In this document: piece after piece, positions 44,509-54,406 of the stretch
How positions within the stretch are numbered: position 1 is the first letter of the stretch
Layout: every line of letters begins with the position of its first letter
NCBI GenBank assembly: GCA_016927115.1
Contig: JAFGNH010000012.1
Span: 1 to 64,000 of the forward strand
Reading direction: 5' to 3'
From: Anaerolineales bacterium
GTDB taxonomy: Bacteria; Chloroflexota; Anaerolineae; Anaerolineales; E44-bin32
DNA length: 64,000 nucleotides
Notes under the pieces: generated by a model
Databases searched by the model: none
Told to the model about the DNA's origin: nothing
What the model saw: the letters and a program-made list of their open reading frames with translations, nothing else
Program-made: the position numbers and the translations under genes

Positions 44509-44775
44509 TCCGCTGGTCTATAGCCGATGCATCAGATCCATGTATCTGTCGATTCTATCCTGATCGACGCAGATTTCTGCAGTAAAACTCTGGAGATATC
44601 AATGACGAAGAAAATCCGGGGCTGTAAGGAATGGGGTGGAACCCGGTTTTCATCCGGCCCTTGTATATGAGCAGGGCTGATCTCCTTAAACTATAACAAC
44701 AATCACTCGCCGCCGGTGCGCTGACTCCCATACAGTTGTGGAAGGACAGGTGAATAAGGGAGGTGCTGCGAGTGT

Positions 44776-47106
44776 TTACACACCTTTCTCCAGATTGTTA
44801 AGGAGATCGTGGTATCCGTCCACATTAATATCAGGTGGTCCAATTTCAATAATGGTACGGATAGTCTTGATCGCCTCTTTTCTATGACCTGCGTCGAGTT
44901 GAATCTCGCCGAGGGCATCATATTGTGCGATGGCGTCGCTCTTTCTGCCAATTGCACGATAAGCATCTGCCAGCCTGGCATGCAGGATCTGACGACCGGG
45001 GTGCTCTCTCGCAAGATCTTCCAGCAGTGCAAGCGCTTCTTTACCCCGCCGGGTCTGGACAAGGAGTTGAAGGTGCTTATCCAGGTGGGCGACAATGACC
45101 TCCTCTTTGCCCAGCCGCAGTCCGAGGTCAATCATTTTCAATCGGGCGATCTCATCGTCGTCTGACAGGGTGAGGATTTGCTCGTACACGCGCAAGGCAC
45201 GCTGCCAATCAAGGCGGGAGATGTCCAGATCTCCGATTTGATGCAGTATTTTAACAGACCAGTCAACCTCGTTTTTGGAGCGCTGTGCCAGTTTGAGAGC
45301 GTCTGTGAGGGTCTGGCGTGAGCGTTCGCTCTCGGCCATCTGACGGAACAGGTCAGCAAGGTCGTAATACTGTGAAAGTGCATCGTCAATCTGATCCTGC
45401 TGTGCCAGCAGATTAATCAATTCTTTACGGGCGACGAGGTCCACCGGGGATGCTTTGATCAGCCGGTGGTAGATCTTGGCAGCTTGTACCGTTTCACCGC
45501 GAACGGCGTGGGTTTTTGCAATCATGGCTAATTTGCTGAGGCCCTGTTCTCTATGATCGCTGTCGATCAGGATTTCAGCCAGACGGAGATGCAGTCCCAG
45601 ATAGAGGGGTGCGTAATCGAGTGCCAGCATAGCCTCTTCAATAGCTGAATAATACTTGTGCTGTGAAGCCAGGGTATCAATCCGTTCGATGGCCTCCACC
45701 ACACGATCGGTACCACCAACAGCCAGGATTTCGGCGATGGGGATTACCGTTGAACTGCTTCCCTGGGATTCAAGCTTCTTGCGTGCTAATTTGATGCGAT
45801 GGAGCCAATGCGGTCCACTGAGGAAGGCGAGTGTGTTTTCCACGATCTGTGAGAGGTTCTGGTCATCGTCCTTGGTTTGTGAAACCATGATTGTATCGTA
45901 GAAGCGGTTCAGTTGGGAGGATTGATCACTGCTAACGGTAAGGGTATCCGCAATGCGAAGCGCCTGGAGCAAATGGCGGGCGGCTTCAGTCAAATCTCCC
46001 GCCTGTCGGGCCAGGCGGCCCAGGGCGAGATTTGCTCCCAAAGTCAGCTCTGGATGACCGATGGCGGCGGTGATGTTTTTTCGGGCTCCTTCAAAATCAT
46101 GCAGATCTTTCAGCAGGATCCCCAGATTGTAATAAGCAGCGGGATGATCGAGCCCTTCTCCGATAGCATTGACCAATTCTTTTGAAGCCTGGCGTTTATT
46201 GCCTCGTGTCTGCAGGTCAATCGCCTGGCTGAGGTATTTATACCGGTCCTTCTGTTCTGTTTCCCTGCGCAGCATGGACAGGGGGCCCTGCCCTTCAGCA
46301 TGATCCTCATCTTCATCAAAATCTGTGGTACTTTCATCAAAGAGCATACCGGCCAGAATGGTTAAAGCCTGCCGCTGAGCGGCTACTTCCGGATCATCGA
46401 GTTCATCAGACGATTCATCCGGGTCCTCTTCCGGGGAAGCTTTGAGGTATTCCTCCATTTCTGCAATACGAAGCGGACCAGTGTGGCCGCGTGGTGGTCC
46501 TGGAGGGGGAAGTATTTTTTGATGGCGCAGACTGCGTACTGCGTTACTGGCTTCCGGGTCGCCTGGTGTCAGTCGCAGGGCAAGTTGAGCAGCCTCGATG
46601 GCACGATCCTGCTTGTTCTTTTTCTGCAGGATGGAGGCGACTGTCAGGTATTCATACGAGGCTTCCCGGCGCCTCCCAAGCCGTTCGTAGGTTAGCGCCA
46701 ATCTGGAACGGACAGCAAGGTTATCTGGTGTCAACCGGGCGATGCAGCTCCAATTCTCTATTGCTTTCTCCGTATTTCGGCGTCGGATATACAGATCGGC
46801 AGCAGTCTCGCGCTGGTTAACAGCTTGTTGTATATCTCCCTGCAGCTCGTGAATTTCTGCACATTTTTCCACCGGAATCGGATCTTCCGGTGAAGCAGCA
46901 CAGGCTTTCCGGTATATTTCGAGTGCCTCATTCCGATTCCCGGTTTCAAGCAAGGCCAAGCCGAGGCTTGTCAGCGCGGTGGAATGGTCGGGAAATTCAG
47001 CCAGGGCTTTGCGGTAATATTCCAGCGCTTTATCCCAGTCCATCTCCCAGGCAGCTGAATGCCCCAGATTCATTGATTCGTCAAAAAGGTCCTGGCGTCC
47101 TGTCAT
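44776..47106 (-). CDS. Large tetratricopeptide-repeat protein
   Basis: The 776-residue protein is built almost entirely of TPR-like helical repeats (for example DWDKALEYYRKALAEFPDHS and DLTEAARHLLQALRIADTL), with a long acidic, low-complexity break (about 215-275). There is no signal peptide or membrane helix, so it is probably a cytoplasmic scaffold. I cannot tell its partners. The ATG at 47106 has AGGTG upstream and an extended -10 promoter. It is downstream of polA but separately transcribed. Confidence 0.85.
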   Translation of the reverse strand: MTGRQDLFDESMNLGHSAAWEMDWDKALEYYRKALAEFPDHSTALTSLGLALLETGNRNEALEIYRKACAASPEDPIPVEKCAEIHELQGDIQQAVNQRETAADLYIRRRNTEKAIENWSCIARLTPDNLAVRSRLALTYERLGRRREASYEYLTVASILQKKNKQDRAIEAAQLALRLTPGDPEASNAVRSLRHQKILPPPGPPRGHTGPLRIAEMEEYLKASPEEDPDESSDELDDPEVAAQRQALTILAGMLFDESTTDFDEDEDHAEGQGPLSMLRRETEQKDRYKYLSQAIDLQTRGNKRQASKELVNAIGEGLDHPAAYYNLGILLKDLHDFEGARKNITAAIGHPELTLGANLALGRLARQAGDLTEAARHLLQALRIADTLTVSSDQSSQLNRFYDTIMVSQTKDDDQNLSQIVENTLAFLSGPHWLHRIKLARKKLESQGSSSTVIPIAEILAVGGTDRVVEAIERIDTLASQHKYYSAIEEAMLALDYAPLYLGLHLRLAEILIDSDHREQGLSKLAMIAKTHAVRGETVQAAKIYHRLIKASPVDLVARKELINLLAQQDQIDDALSQYYDLADLFRQMAESERSRQTLTDALKLAQRSKNEVDWSVKILHQIGDLDISRLDWQRALRVYEQILTLSDDDEIARLKMIDLGLRLGKEEVIVAHLDKHLQLLVQTRRGKEALALLEDLAREHPGRQILHARLADAYRAIGRKSDAIAQYDALGEIQLDAGHRKEAIKTIRTIIEIGPPDINVDGYHDLLNNLEKGV

Positions 47107-47139
47107 TGTGCACCTGAATTAATCATTCGAAGCGAAGCG

Positions 47140-47148
47140 AGTATAGCA
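47140..47148 (-). promoter_or_regulatory. Extended -10 promoter of the TPR gene
   Basis: On the minus strand TGC-TATACT lies about 34 nt upstream of the ATG. No -35 is evident. Confidence 0.5.
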
Positions 47149-47347
47149 TAAGTTCTTCAGGCCTGCTTTGTCTGATACCGTGGTCAATATTACTTTCACT
47201 GTCACCAGATAGATCTGCTGTAATCAACATAGCATGAAATGTGCCGCGCTGCCCGCATGGTCCGGGTTTCGGGTGCCTTTCTTCGGTCAGGTCTGTTTCT
47301 TCCGCATCTGCCGGCTGATATGAAAATGCTGCCAGGTTATGCCGGAT

Positions 47348-50122
47348 TTATTCGATTGGCTCAAGTGCGGCCCAGTTATGTCCGGCTTTTGCATCTGCAA
47401 TTAATGGAACATCCAGTTGGGCAGCTCCTTCCATGATCTCTTTGATGAGAGGGATGGTTGTCTCCAGTTCAGACTGCGGGCATTCCAGGACCAGCTCATC
47501 ATGTACCTGCAGCAGGAGGCGGGCGGAAAGGCCTGCTGCGGCAAGTTTTTGCGGAAGTCGAATCATGGCAAACTTGATAATATCAGCAGCTGTCCCTTGA
47601 ATAGGTGCATTGATGGCTTCCCTCAGGGCACGTGATTTTTCTGTTTCAGAGATAGATCTGGCGTCGGGAAGAAGCTGCGGAAAGTAGCGCCTGTGGCCGA
47701 ACATAGTTTCCACATATCCTTCTGTCCGCGCCTGCTGTCGAATATTTTCAAGATACTGTTTGACCCCGGGGAATTGTTCAAAATAACGCTGGACGAAGGT
47801 CTCCGCCTCTGGCAGGGTCAGATCGGTGGAGCGGGAAAGGCCGAAGGCACTCATTCCATAAATCAGTCCGAAGTTAACAGCTTTGGCTTGCCGGCGCAGG
47901 CTGGGTGTGATCTTTTCCAGAGGCTCACCCGAAATAGCCGCAGCGGTGGCTGAATGAATATCTTTACCCTCCCGGAAGGCCTGCAGCATGGCTCTATCCC
48001 CGGACATATGGGCAACAATACGAAGTTCGATTTGCGAATAATCAACAGCCAGCAGGGTCCAGCCTTTCTCGGCGATGAAGGCCCGCCGGATTTCCTTGCC
48101 GATCTTGCTGCGGACAGGAATATTCTGCAGATTGGGATTGGACGATGCAAGCCGCCCGGTGACAGATCCGGTTTGTTTGAACGATGAGTGGACACGACCT
48201 GTGGCAGGATTCACTTCACGAGGTAGTGCATCGGCATAGGTTGATTTAATTTTCGCAAGCTCCCGATGTTCGAGTATGACGTCAATAATCGGGTTCTTAT
48301 CCTGAAGTTCTTCCAGCACCGAGGCTGCTGTGGAATAATAGCCACTTTTTGTACGCCTGGTGCGATCTGGTGGTTTGAGGGCGAGATCTTCAAAAAGCAC
48401 AGAAGACATTTGGGGCGGAGAGTTCAGGTTGAAGGTTTTTCCGGCCAATTCATAGATCCGTTTTTCCAGCGCTTGCAGCTGTTCATCGAGTGACACAGTA
48501 AGTTTCTGCAGGAATGCAGTATCGAGCAGAATGCCGGTCTGTTCCATGGCAGCAAGGATCGGAATCAACGGCATTTCCATCTCCTGGAAGATCTGCCACT
48601 GGCTTTTCTCCTTCAACTCCTTTTCCAACTGTGGCTTGAGTTTCATACAGACAACTGTGTCAGCAATCGCATAAGGGGCGGCTTCGGACACAGGTACCTG
48701 TGCCATCGTGCGCTGATTCCTGCCGGTGCCGATCAGTTCTTTTATCTGAGTCATTTCTATTCCAAGCCGGACCCAGGCCAGGTTTTTCAGCCCCAGATTT
48801 CGAGAATCCGGGTTGCATAACCATTCCGCAATCATTGTATCGAAGGCATATGGGTGGAGGGTGATCCCATATTGTTGAAGCAGAAGGGAATCATATTTTA
48901 AATTGTGGCCGATCTTTGATATTCCGGGATTCTCCAGTACAGGGCGGAGCGCATCCACAACTTCCTGCAGCGGGAGTTGTTCCAGCCCCGCAGTGGCGGG
49001 ATCATGACCTACCGGAAGGTAGAATCCCTCTTCGTCATTAATGGCCAGTGATATTCCAACAAGGGCCGACTGCAGGGGATCTGTGCCGGTGCTTTCCACA
49101 TCCACAGCCAATTCTTTCAGTTGTGAAAGGCGTTCAGTCAGCTTTGCCAGTTTCTGGAAGGTGTGAATGACTTCCCCGTCTTCAAAGGCTTTTTCCGGCT
49201 CCTGTTCCACAGCGAAAAGTGGAAGCTGTCCTGTTTGGTCGACGGGAGTCATACGGTCAAGCAAGCTGCGGAATTCAAGCTCTCGGAAGAGTTCAGCAAC
49301 ACTTGTGCGGTCATATTCAGCCGCACGACAGGCGTCGAGGTTAAAATCGATGGATACATCGGTGATGATGGCAGCGAGCTTCTGACTGAGGTATGCATCC
49401 TCTCGATTTTCTTCCAGTTTCTTCCGAAAGCGGTCGGGAATCTCATCGATATGTGCAAAAATGTTGTCCAACGTTTCGTATTCCTGCAGGAATTTAACTG
49501 CACTCTTGTCGCCAACGCCGCGCACGCCGGGGATATTATCACTGGAATCACCTACAAGAGCCTTGTAGTCAACGATTTGATCCGGCCGAATGCTGTAGCG
49601 CTGATACACTTCGTCTGGCCCGTAATCCTGTGCTTCCGAAAGTTTCTGGCCGGCGAGACGAATGGTAACATTCCGGGTGGCCAGCTGCAGCAGATCGCGG
49701 TCGCCAGTAAGAATGACAACCCGGACCCCTTCTTCTGCTGCCTTATGGGCAATGGTACCGAGGACGTCGTCTGCCTCATATCCGTCCGCTTCGAGGATTG
49801 GGATACCAAAGGCTTTAACTACCTGACGAATACGTTTGATCTGCAGGCGTAAATCATCCGGCATTTTCTGGCGTGTCCCTTTGTAGTCAGGGAAGATGTC
49901 ATCACGGAACGTTCGCCCGGTATCGAAAGAAACAGCCAGGTATTCCGGTTTTTCCTGTTCGAGGAGCCGCAGCAGCACAGAAACGAATCCATATGTTCCG
50001 GCAGTTGGTTCACCTGATGAGGTTATCCAGCGAGAGGGGTCCCCACCGCGGGTGAGAGCATAGTAGGTGCGGTAGGCCAGAGCATGTCCATCGATTAGAA
50101 ACAAACTGGATGCAGCAGACAT
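47348..50122 (-). CDS. polA: DNA polymerase I
   Basis: The 924-residue protein has all three Pol I activities: an N-terminal 5'-3' exonuclease (LFLIDGHALAYR, then DDVLGTIA), a 3'-5' proofreading domain with exo motifs LAVDVESTGTD, HNLKYDS and YAIAD largely intact, and a polymerase domain with motif A DYSQIELRIVAHMSGD, O-helix segment RRQAKAVNFGLIYGMS and motif C LLQVHDELVLE. It fills gaps and processes Okazaki fragments. I start it at 50122, where AAGGAGG lies 7 nt upstream; a longer reading to 50215 crosses the promoter. Confidence 0.96.
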   Translation of the reverse strand: MSAASSLFLIDGHALAYRTYYALTRGGDPSRWITSSGEPTAGTYGFVSVLLRLLEQEKPEYLAVSFDTGRTFRDDIFPDYKGTRQKMPDDLRLQIKRIRQVVKAFGIPILEADGYEADDVLGTIAHKAAEEGVRVVILTGDRDLLQLATRNVTIRLAGQKLSEAQDYGPDEVYQRYSIRPDQIVDYKALVGDSSDNIPGVRGVGDKSAVKFLQEYETLDNIFAHIDEIPDRFRKKLEENREDAYLSQKLAAIITDVSIDFNLDACRAAEYDRTSVAELFRELEFRSLLDRMTPVDQTGQLPLFAVEQEPEKAFEDGEVIHTFQKLAKLTERLSQLKELAVDVESTGTDPLQSALVGISLAINDEEGFYLPVGHDPATAGLEQLPLQEVVDALRPVLENPGISKIGHNLKYDSLLLQQYGITLHPYAFDTMIAEWLCNPDSRNLGLKNLAWVRLGIEMTQIKELIGTGRNQRTMAQVPVSEAAPYAIADTVVCMKLKPQLEKELKEKSQWQIFQEMEMPLIPILAAMEQTGILLDTAFLQKLTVSLDEQLQALEKRIYELAGKTFNLNSPPQMSSVLFEDLALKPPDRTRRTKSGYYSTAASVLEELQDKNPIIDVILEHRELAKIKSTYADALPREVNPATGRVHSSFKQTGSVTGRLASSNPNLQNIPVRSKIGKEIRRAFIAEKGWTLLAVDYSQIELRIVAHMSGDRAMLQAFREGKDIHSATAAAISGEPLEKITPSLRRQAKAVNFGLIYGMSAFGLSRSTDLTLPEAETFVQRYFEQFPGVKQYLENIRQQARTEGYVETMFGHRRYFPQLLPDARSISETEKSRALREAINAPIQGTAADIIKFAMIRLPQKLAAAGLSARLLLQVHDELVLECPQSELETTIPLIKEIMEGAAQLDVPLIADAKAGHNWAALEPIE

Positions 50123-50154
50123 CAGGTTCCTCCTTAATTGGAAACATAGTAACG

Positions 50155-50163
50155 ATTCTAGCA
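50155..50163 (-). promoter_or_regulatory. Extended -10 promoter of polA
   Basis: On the minus strand TGC-TAGAAT lies about 33 nt before the ATG. A possible -35, TTACCG, is 18 bp upstream. Confidence 0.5.
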
Positions 50164-50356
50164 TTATTCTCACGGGTTCGGTAACGTAATTGTGTTTATA
50201 CTGTACTGATGTCACTCAATAGAAAACCGATATGCTGCGGAATCCCGGGCGGGTGAACGATTTCCATGCTGCGATGGATCAGATATTTCCACCTCTAGAG
50301 AGGGATGCCGTTTGACCGGGTTGGGAGCGATAGCAAGCAGACGTCCGATGATTCAA

Positions 50357-50393
50357 AACAGCCCCCGTTGTTGGTTACAGGGGCTGTTTTTTA
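50357..50393 (-). terminator. Terminator after the NBR1-domain lipoprotein gene
   Basis: A palindrome of 8-9 bp (CAGCCCC and GGGGCTG) has T-runs on both sides. It lies just past the minus-strand lipoprotein stop codon. Confidence 0.75.
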
Positions 50394-50412
50394 AGTTAAT
50401 AGGGTAAAGTAC

Positions 50413-51546
50413 TTAATCCACAATATATTTAACCTTGAGCTTTATATTGCCAAATGTGATATTGTCGGCAGTGCTATCGCTGTCAGTTTCCAGTTCATTA
50501 AACTGGGCGCGAACCTGGAAGTTGTCATCCTCAAGAGCGTCCTGAAGTGCGTCCAGGGCAATACTATTGCCTAACTGATCGTCACTGTCATCCAGTTGAG
50601 CAGTTGAACAGAATCGCCATCCTGTGTTGTTTACTGGAGGCGGCGTGTAGTCGCTGCCGCCGAGTGAACCGTACTGGTCAGGATAAACGCGCAGGCAGCC
50701 AAGGTCACCAAAGGGATCTCCCTTGATAGTCGGTGAGTTACCGAGATCAAGACTGACCTCCTGAATGGTGGCATCATCCGGGATGGCACTGATGTCGAAA
50801 GTCAGAAAGGCCTGTGTACCGAGGTCTCCGGCTGTATCTCCGGCAACCGGTGAGTTAACGGTGGTATTGTTACTGCGGGCTGACCCATCGCTGCTGACGT
50901 TGAAAGTCTTGGTGACAGGCCCGGGCGTTGGGGTGGGGCCTACGACAATACGTACAAAAATGGACGCATCTCCACCGGTTACACCGAAACCGAAAACGGT
51001 GCCATCCGGAGCGCGCATTTTCCAATTGCCCTGGTGGGTTCCATTGGAGGAAGGTGCCGTAAGGTTCACACTGATATCAACGTTTGAATTAGGCGATACA
51101 TTTCCGATAAGCGGGACAGAGGATGATCCGCCCATAATGTTGCCGCTTGAAAATACCAGGGAGTAGTTTGAATTCCAGGTGCATGTTCCTACATTCTGGA
51201 CTCTCCAGGTTTTTATAAAGCTGTCACCGGGGTTGAAATGGGTATCATCCGGAATGGTTACATCGCTGATATAACGGGCCTTGTTGGTGCATGGTGTTGG
51301 GGAAGGCGGCTGCGATGTGGGTGCCTGGGTGGTGCTGACAACCTGCTGTGTGGGGGGCTGGGGTTCCTGTGTGGTGTTATCAGAAGGTTGTGCAGCGTTT
51401 GTAAGTTGAGCAGCAACCGTTTGGGCAGCGGAATCCTGTATGCTCTGTGTTGGTGTAGCCACGCCCGGCATGTTACACGCGAGCGGCACAATTGCCAGCA
51501 CTGACAGAACCAGCAAAATCGAGTGAAATCTGCGATTGCTTTTCAT
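50413..51546 (-). CDS. Lipoprotein with NBR1-type Ig domain and DNRLRE-like domain
   Basis: The 377-residue protein starts with a lipoprotein signal (LAIVPLAC, Cys24), then a Gln/Thr/Pro linker (about 40-90). An NBR1-type Ig domain (about 95-205) follows, with FIKTWRVQNVGTCTWN, NGTHQGNWKMRAPDGTVFGF and disulfide-type Cys. A C-terminal domain (about 220-377) resembles the DNRLRE/disaggregatase type, with DLGTQAFLTFDIS and ATIQEVSLDL. It is anchored outside the membrane and probably binds polysaccharide or protein. GGAGG lies 9 nt before the ATG. It has its own promoter and terminator. Confidence 0.78.
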   Translation of the reverse strand: MKSNRRFHSILLVLSVLAIVPLACNMPGVATPTQSIQDSAAQTVAAQLTNAAQPSDNTTQEPQPPTQQVVSTTQAPTSQPPSPTPCTNKARYISDVTIPDDTHFNPGDSFIKTWRVQNVGTCTWNSNYSLVFSSGNIMGGSSSVPLIGNVSPNSNVDISVNLTAPSSNGTHQGNWKMRAPDGTVFGFGVTGGDASIFVRIVVGPTPTPGPVTKTFNVSSDGSARSNNTTVNSPVAGDTAGDLGTQAFLTFDISAIPDDATIQEVSLDLGNSPTIKGDPFGDLGCLRVYPDQYGSLGGSDYTPPPVNNTGWRFCSTAQLDDSDDQLGNSIALDALQDALEDDNFQVRAQFNELETDSDSTADNITFGNIKLKVKYIVD

Positions 51547-51587
51547 GGTAATAACCTCCATGGTGTAAGAAACAGGAGAATATCTGC

Positions 51588-51616
51588 ATCCTACAGTGTT
51601 CTGTAAACTCAGTCAA
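51588..51616 (-). promoter_or_regulatory. Promoter of the NBR1-domain lipoprotein gene
   Basis: On the minus strand TTGACT (51616-51611), a 17-bp spacer and TAGGAT (51593-51588) lie about 45 bp upstream of the ATG. Confidence 0.6.
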
Positions 51617-51740
51617 GCGAAAATTGTGTGAATACTGGATTACCCTGCAGCAGGATCACTATTCCTAATTGTATGTCAGCTGTTCCTCCATTGGAAGGAA
51701 GAATTCAGGATGAATAATAGACCCGGGTCGCAACCTGTGG

Positions 51741-53054
51741 TCAGATCAGCTCCCCGCGCATACTCCAGGTGCCCGTCCGGATAATACGGCTTGAAACGAT
51801 TTTTCCGAGCAGGTTTTCTTCAGAATTGATAAAGACGAGTTTATTTGTACGTGTGCGGCCTTTCCATTGCATCTTGTGTTTCTCATCGATGAGAACTTCA
51901 ACAGTCTGATGTAACATGCGCTGGTGAATCCGGGTGGAAATTTCAGCCTGCAGGTTTTCAAGCATACGAAAGCGTCTCATTTTTTCCTGTTCGGAGACAT
52001 CATCAACATAGTGGCGAGCGGCAACAGTGCCCGGTCTGGTGGAGTAGCGGGCAAGGTGGGCGACATCCATCTGAAGCTCTTCCATCAGATTATAGGTGTC
52101 CATAAATTGTGCTTCCGTCTCGCCTGGAAATCCGACGATGATATCTGTTGCAATAGAGACGCCCTCTATTCTGTCCCGCAGCAGCTGAACCAGCTGCCTG
52201 TAGTCTTCTGCTGTGTAGCCCCGTTTCATCCGCCGAAGAACTTCGTTGTTGCCAGCCTGTGTGGGAACCTCGATATGTTCGCAGACCTTTGGCAGTTTTG
52301 ACACGGTGTCGATCAGTTCTGGGGTCATCCAGTTTGGATGGGAGGTCAGAAACCGGATGCGTTCCAATCCGTTTATCCGGTGAAGCTCGTTGAGAAGCAG
52401 GGGGAGGTCTGGTTTTCCAGGCAGATCCAGGCCATATCGGTCCACAATCTGGCCGAGAAGTGTTATCTCCCGCACTCCCTGGTTAGCCAGGGAGGCAGCC
52501 TCGGAAAGGATATCTTCCATAGGGCGGCTCTGCTCGGACCCTCTTCGATAGGGGATGATACAGTATGTACAGGCGAAGGAGCATCCGTACACAACCGGAA
52601 TATGGGCGCTGAAGGTTTTCCCAATCTCATTTTCGGGGAGCGGCAGTTCTCCATCGAGGTAGGCATTCATTTTCAGCTTATCCTGCTGGAACACCTCCTG
52701 GTCGTTTTTACGCTGGAGGTATTGCAGCAGTGGTGTGGGATCAGAGGGTGGGGAGAAAACGTCAACAAAGGGAAGCTTCTCCTGCAGCGGATGATTGTCC
52801 TTATATCCAACCAGACAACCCATCAGGTTGATAACAAGCCCGGGATTCTTTTCTTTAAGTTTACGAAGTGAATAGAGCCGGCCCAGCGCCCGATCCTCTG
52901 CACTCTGACGAACCACACAGGTATTCAGAACAATAACATCGGCCTGTTCTGCACGCTCAATTGATGTGTAGCCCAGCTTCTCGAGGGCGGAAGCAGTTCG
53001 CTGCGAATCGGAAACGTTCATCTGACAGCCGGAAGTCCAGATATAGTATTTCAT
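51741..53054 (-). CDS. miaB: tRNA-2-methylthio-N6-isopentenyladenosine synthase
   Basis: MiaB adds the methylthio group to i6A37 of tRNAs. The first cluster is bound by Cys10, Cys46 and Cys80 (SGCQMN, NTCVVR, MGCLVG). The radical SAM cluster is CxxxCxxC at Cys158, 162 and 165 (GCSFACTYC), and a TRAM domain closes the protein. The 437 residues match the family length. I start at 53054, in line with the usual MKYYIWTSGCQMN terminus. A TTG at 53075 is open too. The ribosome-binding site is weak at both. Confidence 0.93.
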   Translation of the reverse strand: MKYYIWTSGCQMNVSDSQRTASALEKLGYTSIERAEQADVIVLNTCVVRQSAEDRALGRLYSLRKLKEKNPGLVINLMGCLVGYKDNHPLQEKLPFVDVFSPPSDPTPLLQYLQRKNDQEVFQQDKLKMNAYLDGELPLPENEIGKTFSAHIPVVYGCSFACTYCIIPYRRGSEQSRPMEDILSEAASLANQGVREITLLGQIVDRYGLDLPGKPDLPLLLNELHRINGLERIRFLTSHPNWMTPELIDTVSKLPKVCEHIEVPTQAGNNEVLRRMKRGYTAEDYRQLVQLLRDRIEGVSIATDIIVGFPGETEAQFMDTYNLMEELQMDVAHLARYSTRPGTVAARHYVDDVSEQEKMRRFRMLENLQAEISTRIHQRMLHQTVEVLIDEKHKMQWKGRTRTNKLVFINSEENLLGKIVSSRIIRTGTWSMRGELI

Positions 53055-53338
53055 GGGTAGGATTATAATCGGCAAGACTGGTTTCGGCAGGGAAAAAAAT
53101 TATCTGATTTATTTGCAGGCAGTGAATGTTTTTTGATCTGGTCTGGCATAAGTGCGGAAAGGTTGATTTATCAGACATGGGCTTGTTAGAATACAGGCTG
53201 ATTATCGGAAAGACTTCTGGCAGCACCGATAGAAACTGCACACTCTGCCTTGTCTGCAGAGAATCAGGGAAGGCCTGAAATTACAGGCTCAGAATTCTGC
53301 CGGAAATATCCGCAAGAGATCCGGTTTCAGAGAAACGC

Positions 53339-54346
53339 TTGAATCGAAAAACCGCAGGAGCATGGCAAAAAACAATGGGATTCAATCAGGGTATGAAACA
53401 GGAAACGAAGGTCGGTAAAAAACTGTCAGGCGGCCTGGCAGTATTACTGCTTATTGTTTTGCTGCATAGCTGTACACCGGCAGGCCATTCTTCTGAGAAT
53501 CAGGAAACATTGTCTGTAATAACGAAGACCGCGACAGCATTTACGGCTGCGACAGGAATACCTTTGGAAACAGTATCAGTGCAGGAAACAGCCGCAGGTG
53601 TTACCACCCGGTCTGCCTGCAGTGAGCACGAAGGCACACTTGGAACATATTATTATGACAGTGCAGTTCTTTCTGAAGTGCTTGAAGTTCGGGTATATCT
53701 GCCACCCTGCTATCAGGAAAGCGCGATCCAATATCCCTCGATATATTTTTTCCACGGGAGCCCGCCTAATTCGGCTGACTGGGTTTTGCTGGGAGCGGTC
53801 GATCAGATGAATGCAGGGATAGAATCGGGAGAATATCCCCCGGCCATTCTTGTATTTCCACTCCAGCCCGATTCGATTTTTATCTGGAGTGATGGTGGCC
53901 CTGAATCCTATGAGGAGGAATTCTTCCTGGGATTGGTACCGTTTATCGAAGCTCACTTCAGGGTTCTTTCACAGGGCAGTGCGCGTGCGATTGCAGGTAT
54001 TTCCAGGGGTGGTGTCTGGGCGTTGGAGATATCCATGATGCATCCCGATGATTTTTCCGCAGTGGCGGCATTGAGTCCTGCCCTGCAGTATAACGATCCG
54101 CGTCCGGAGTACGACCCATTCAACATTCTGCAAAGCATGGAGAGAAGCCCGGAGCGGATGCTGCTGCAGGCAGGGGATCAGGATTGGGCCCGTGATGAAA
54201 CAGAAGATCTGGCTTACGCTCTGGAACAGGCCGGGAAATCGGCAATCCTGTCAATCGTTCCCGGTAGTCATGAGGCACCTCTGTGGTCCGGTTCGATGGG
54301 CCAGGTGTTGGCTTACCTTCTTCAGGACTGGGAACAGCTGTATTGA
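53339..54346 (+). CDS. Lipoprotein esterase, Fes/EstD-like alpha/beta hydrolase
   Basis: The 335-residue reading has a lipoprotein signal (VLLLIVLLHSC, Cys45), a Thr-rich spacer, then an esterase domain with YFFHGSPP, nucleophile AGISRGG (Ser222), an acid in AGDQDWARD and a catalytic His in GSHEAPLW. The family hydrolyses esters such as enterobactin or feruloyl groups. The substrate here is unknown. The position of Cys45 is far from the TTG at 53339, so translation may begin later (ATG 53375 or 53393), but none has a convincing ribosome-binding site. Confidence 0.78.
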   Translation: MNRKTAGAWQKTMGFNQGMKQETKVGKKLSGGLAVLLLIVLLHSCTPAGHSSENQETLSVITKTATAFTAATGIPLETVSVQETAAGVTTRSACSEHEGTLGTYYYDSAVLSEVLEVRVYLPPCYQESAIQYPSIYFFHGSPPNSADWVLLGAVDQMNAGIESGEYPPAILVFPLQPDSIFIWSDGGPESYEEEFFLGLVPFIEAHFRVLSQGSARAIAGISRGGVWALEISMMHPDDFSAVAALSPALQYNDPRPEYDPFNILQSMERSPERMLLQAGDQDWARDETEDLAYALEQAGKSAILSIVPGSHEAPLWSGSMGQVLAYLLQDWEQLY

Positions 54347-54406
54347 GCAATATCCTATGCTTCACGGTTTTTTGTATTTGATGGTAATATCGAGGAGAGG
54401 ATGCTG

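Noticed and set aside
49163..49852. 229-codon frame opposite polA
   Set aside because: Antisense to the intact exonuclease domain; no supporting signal.
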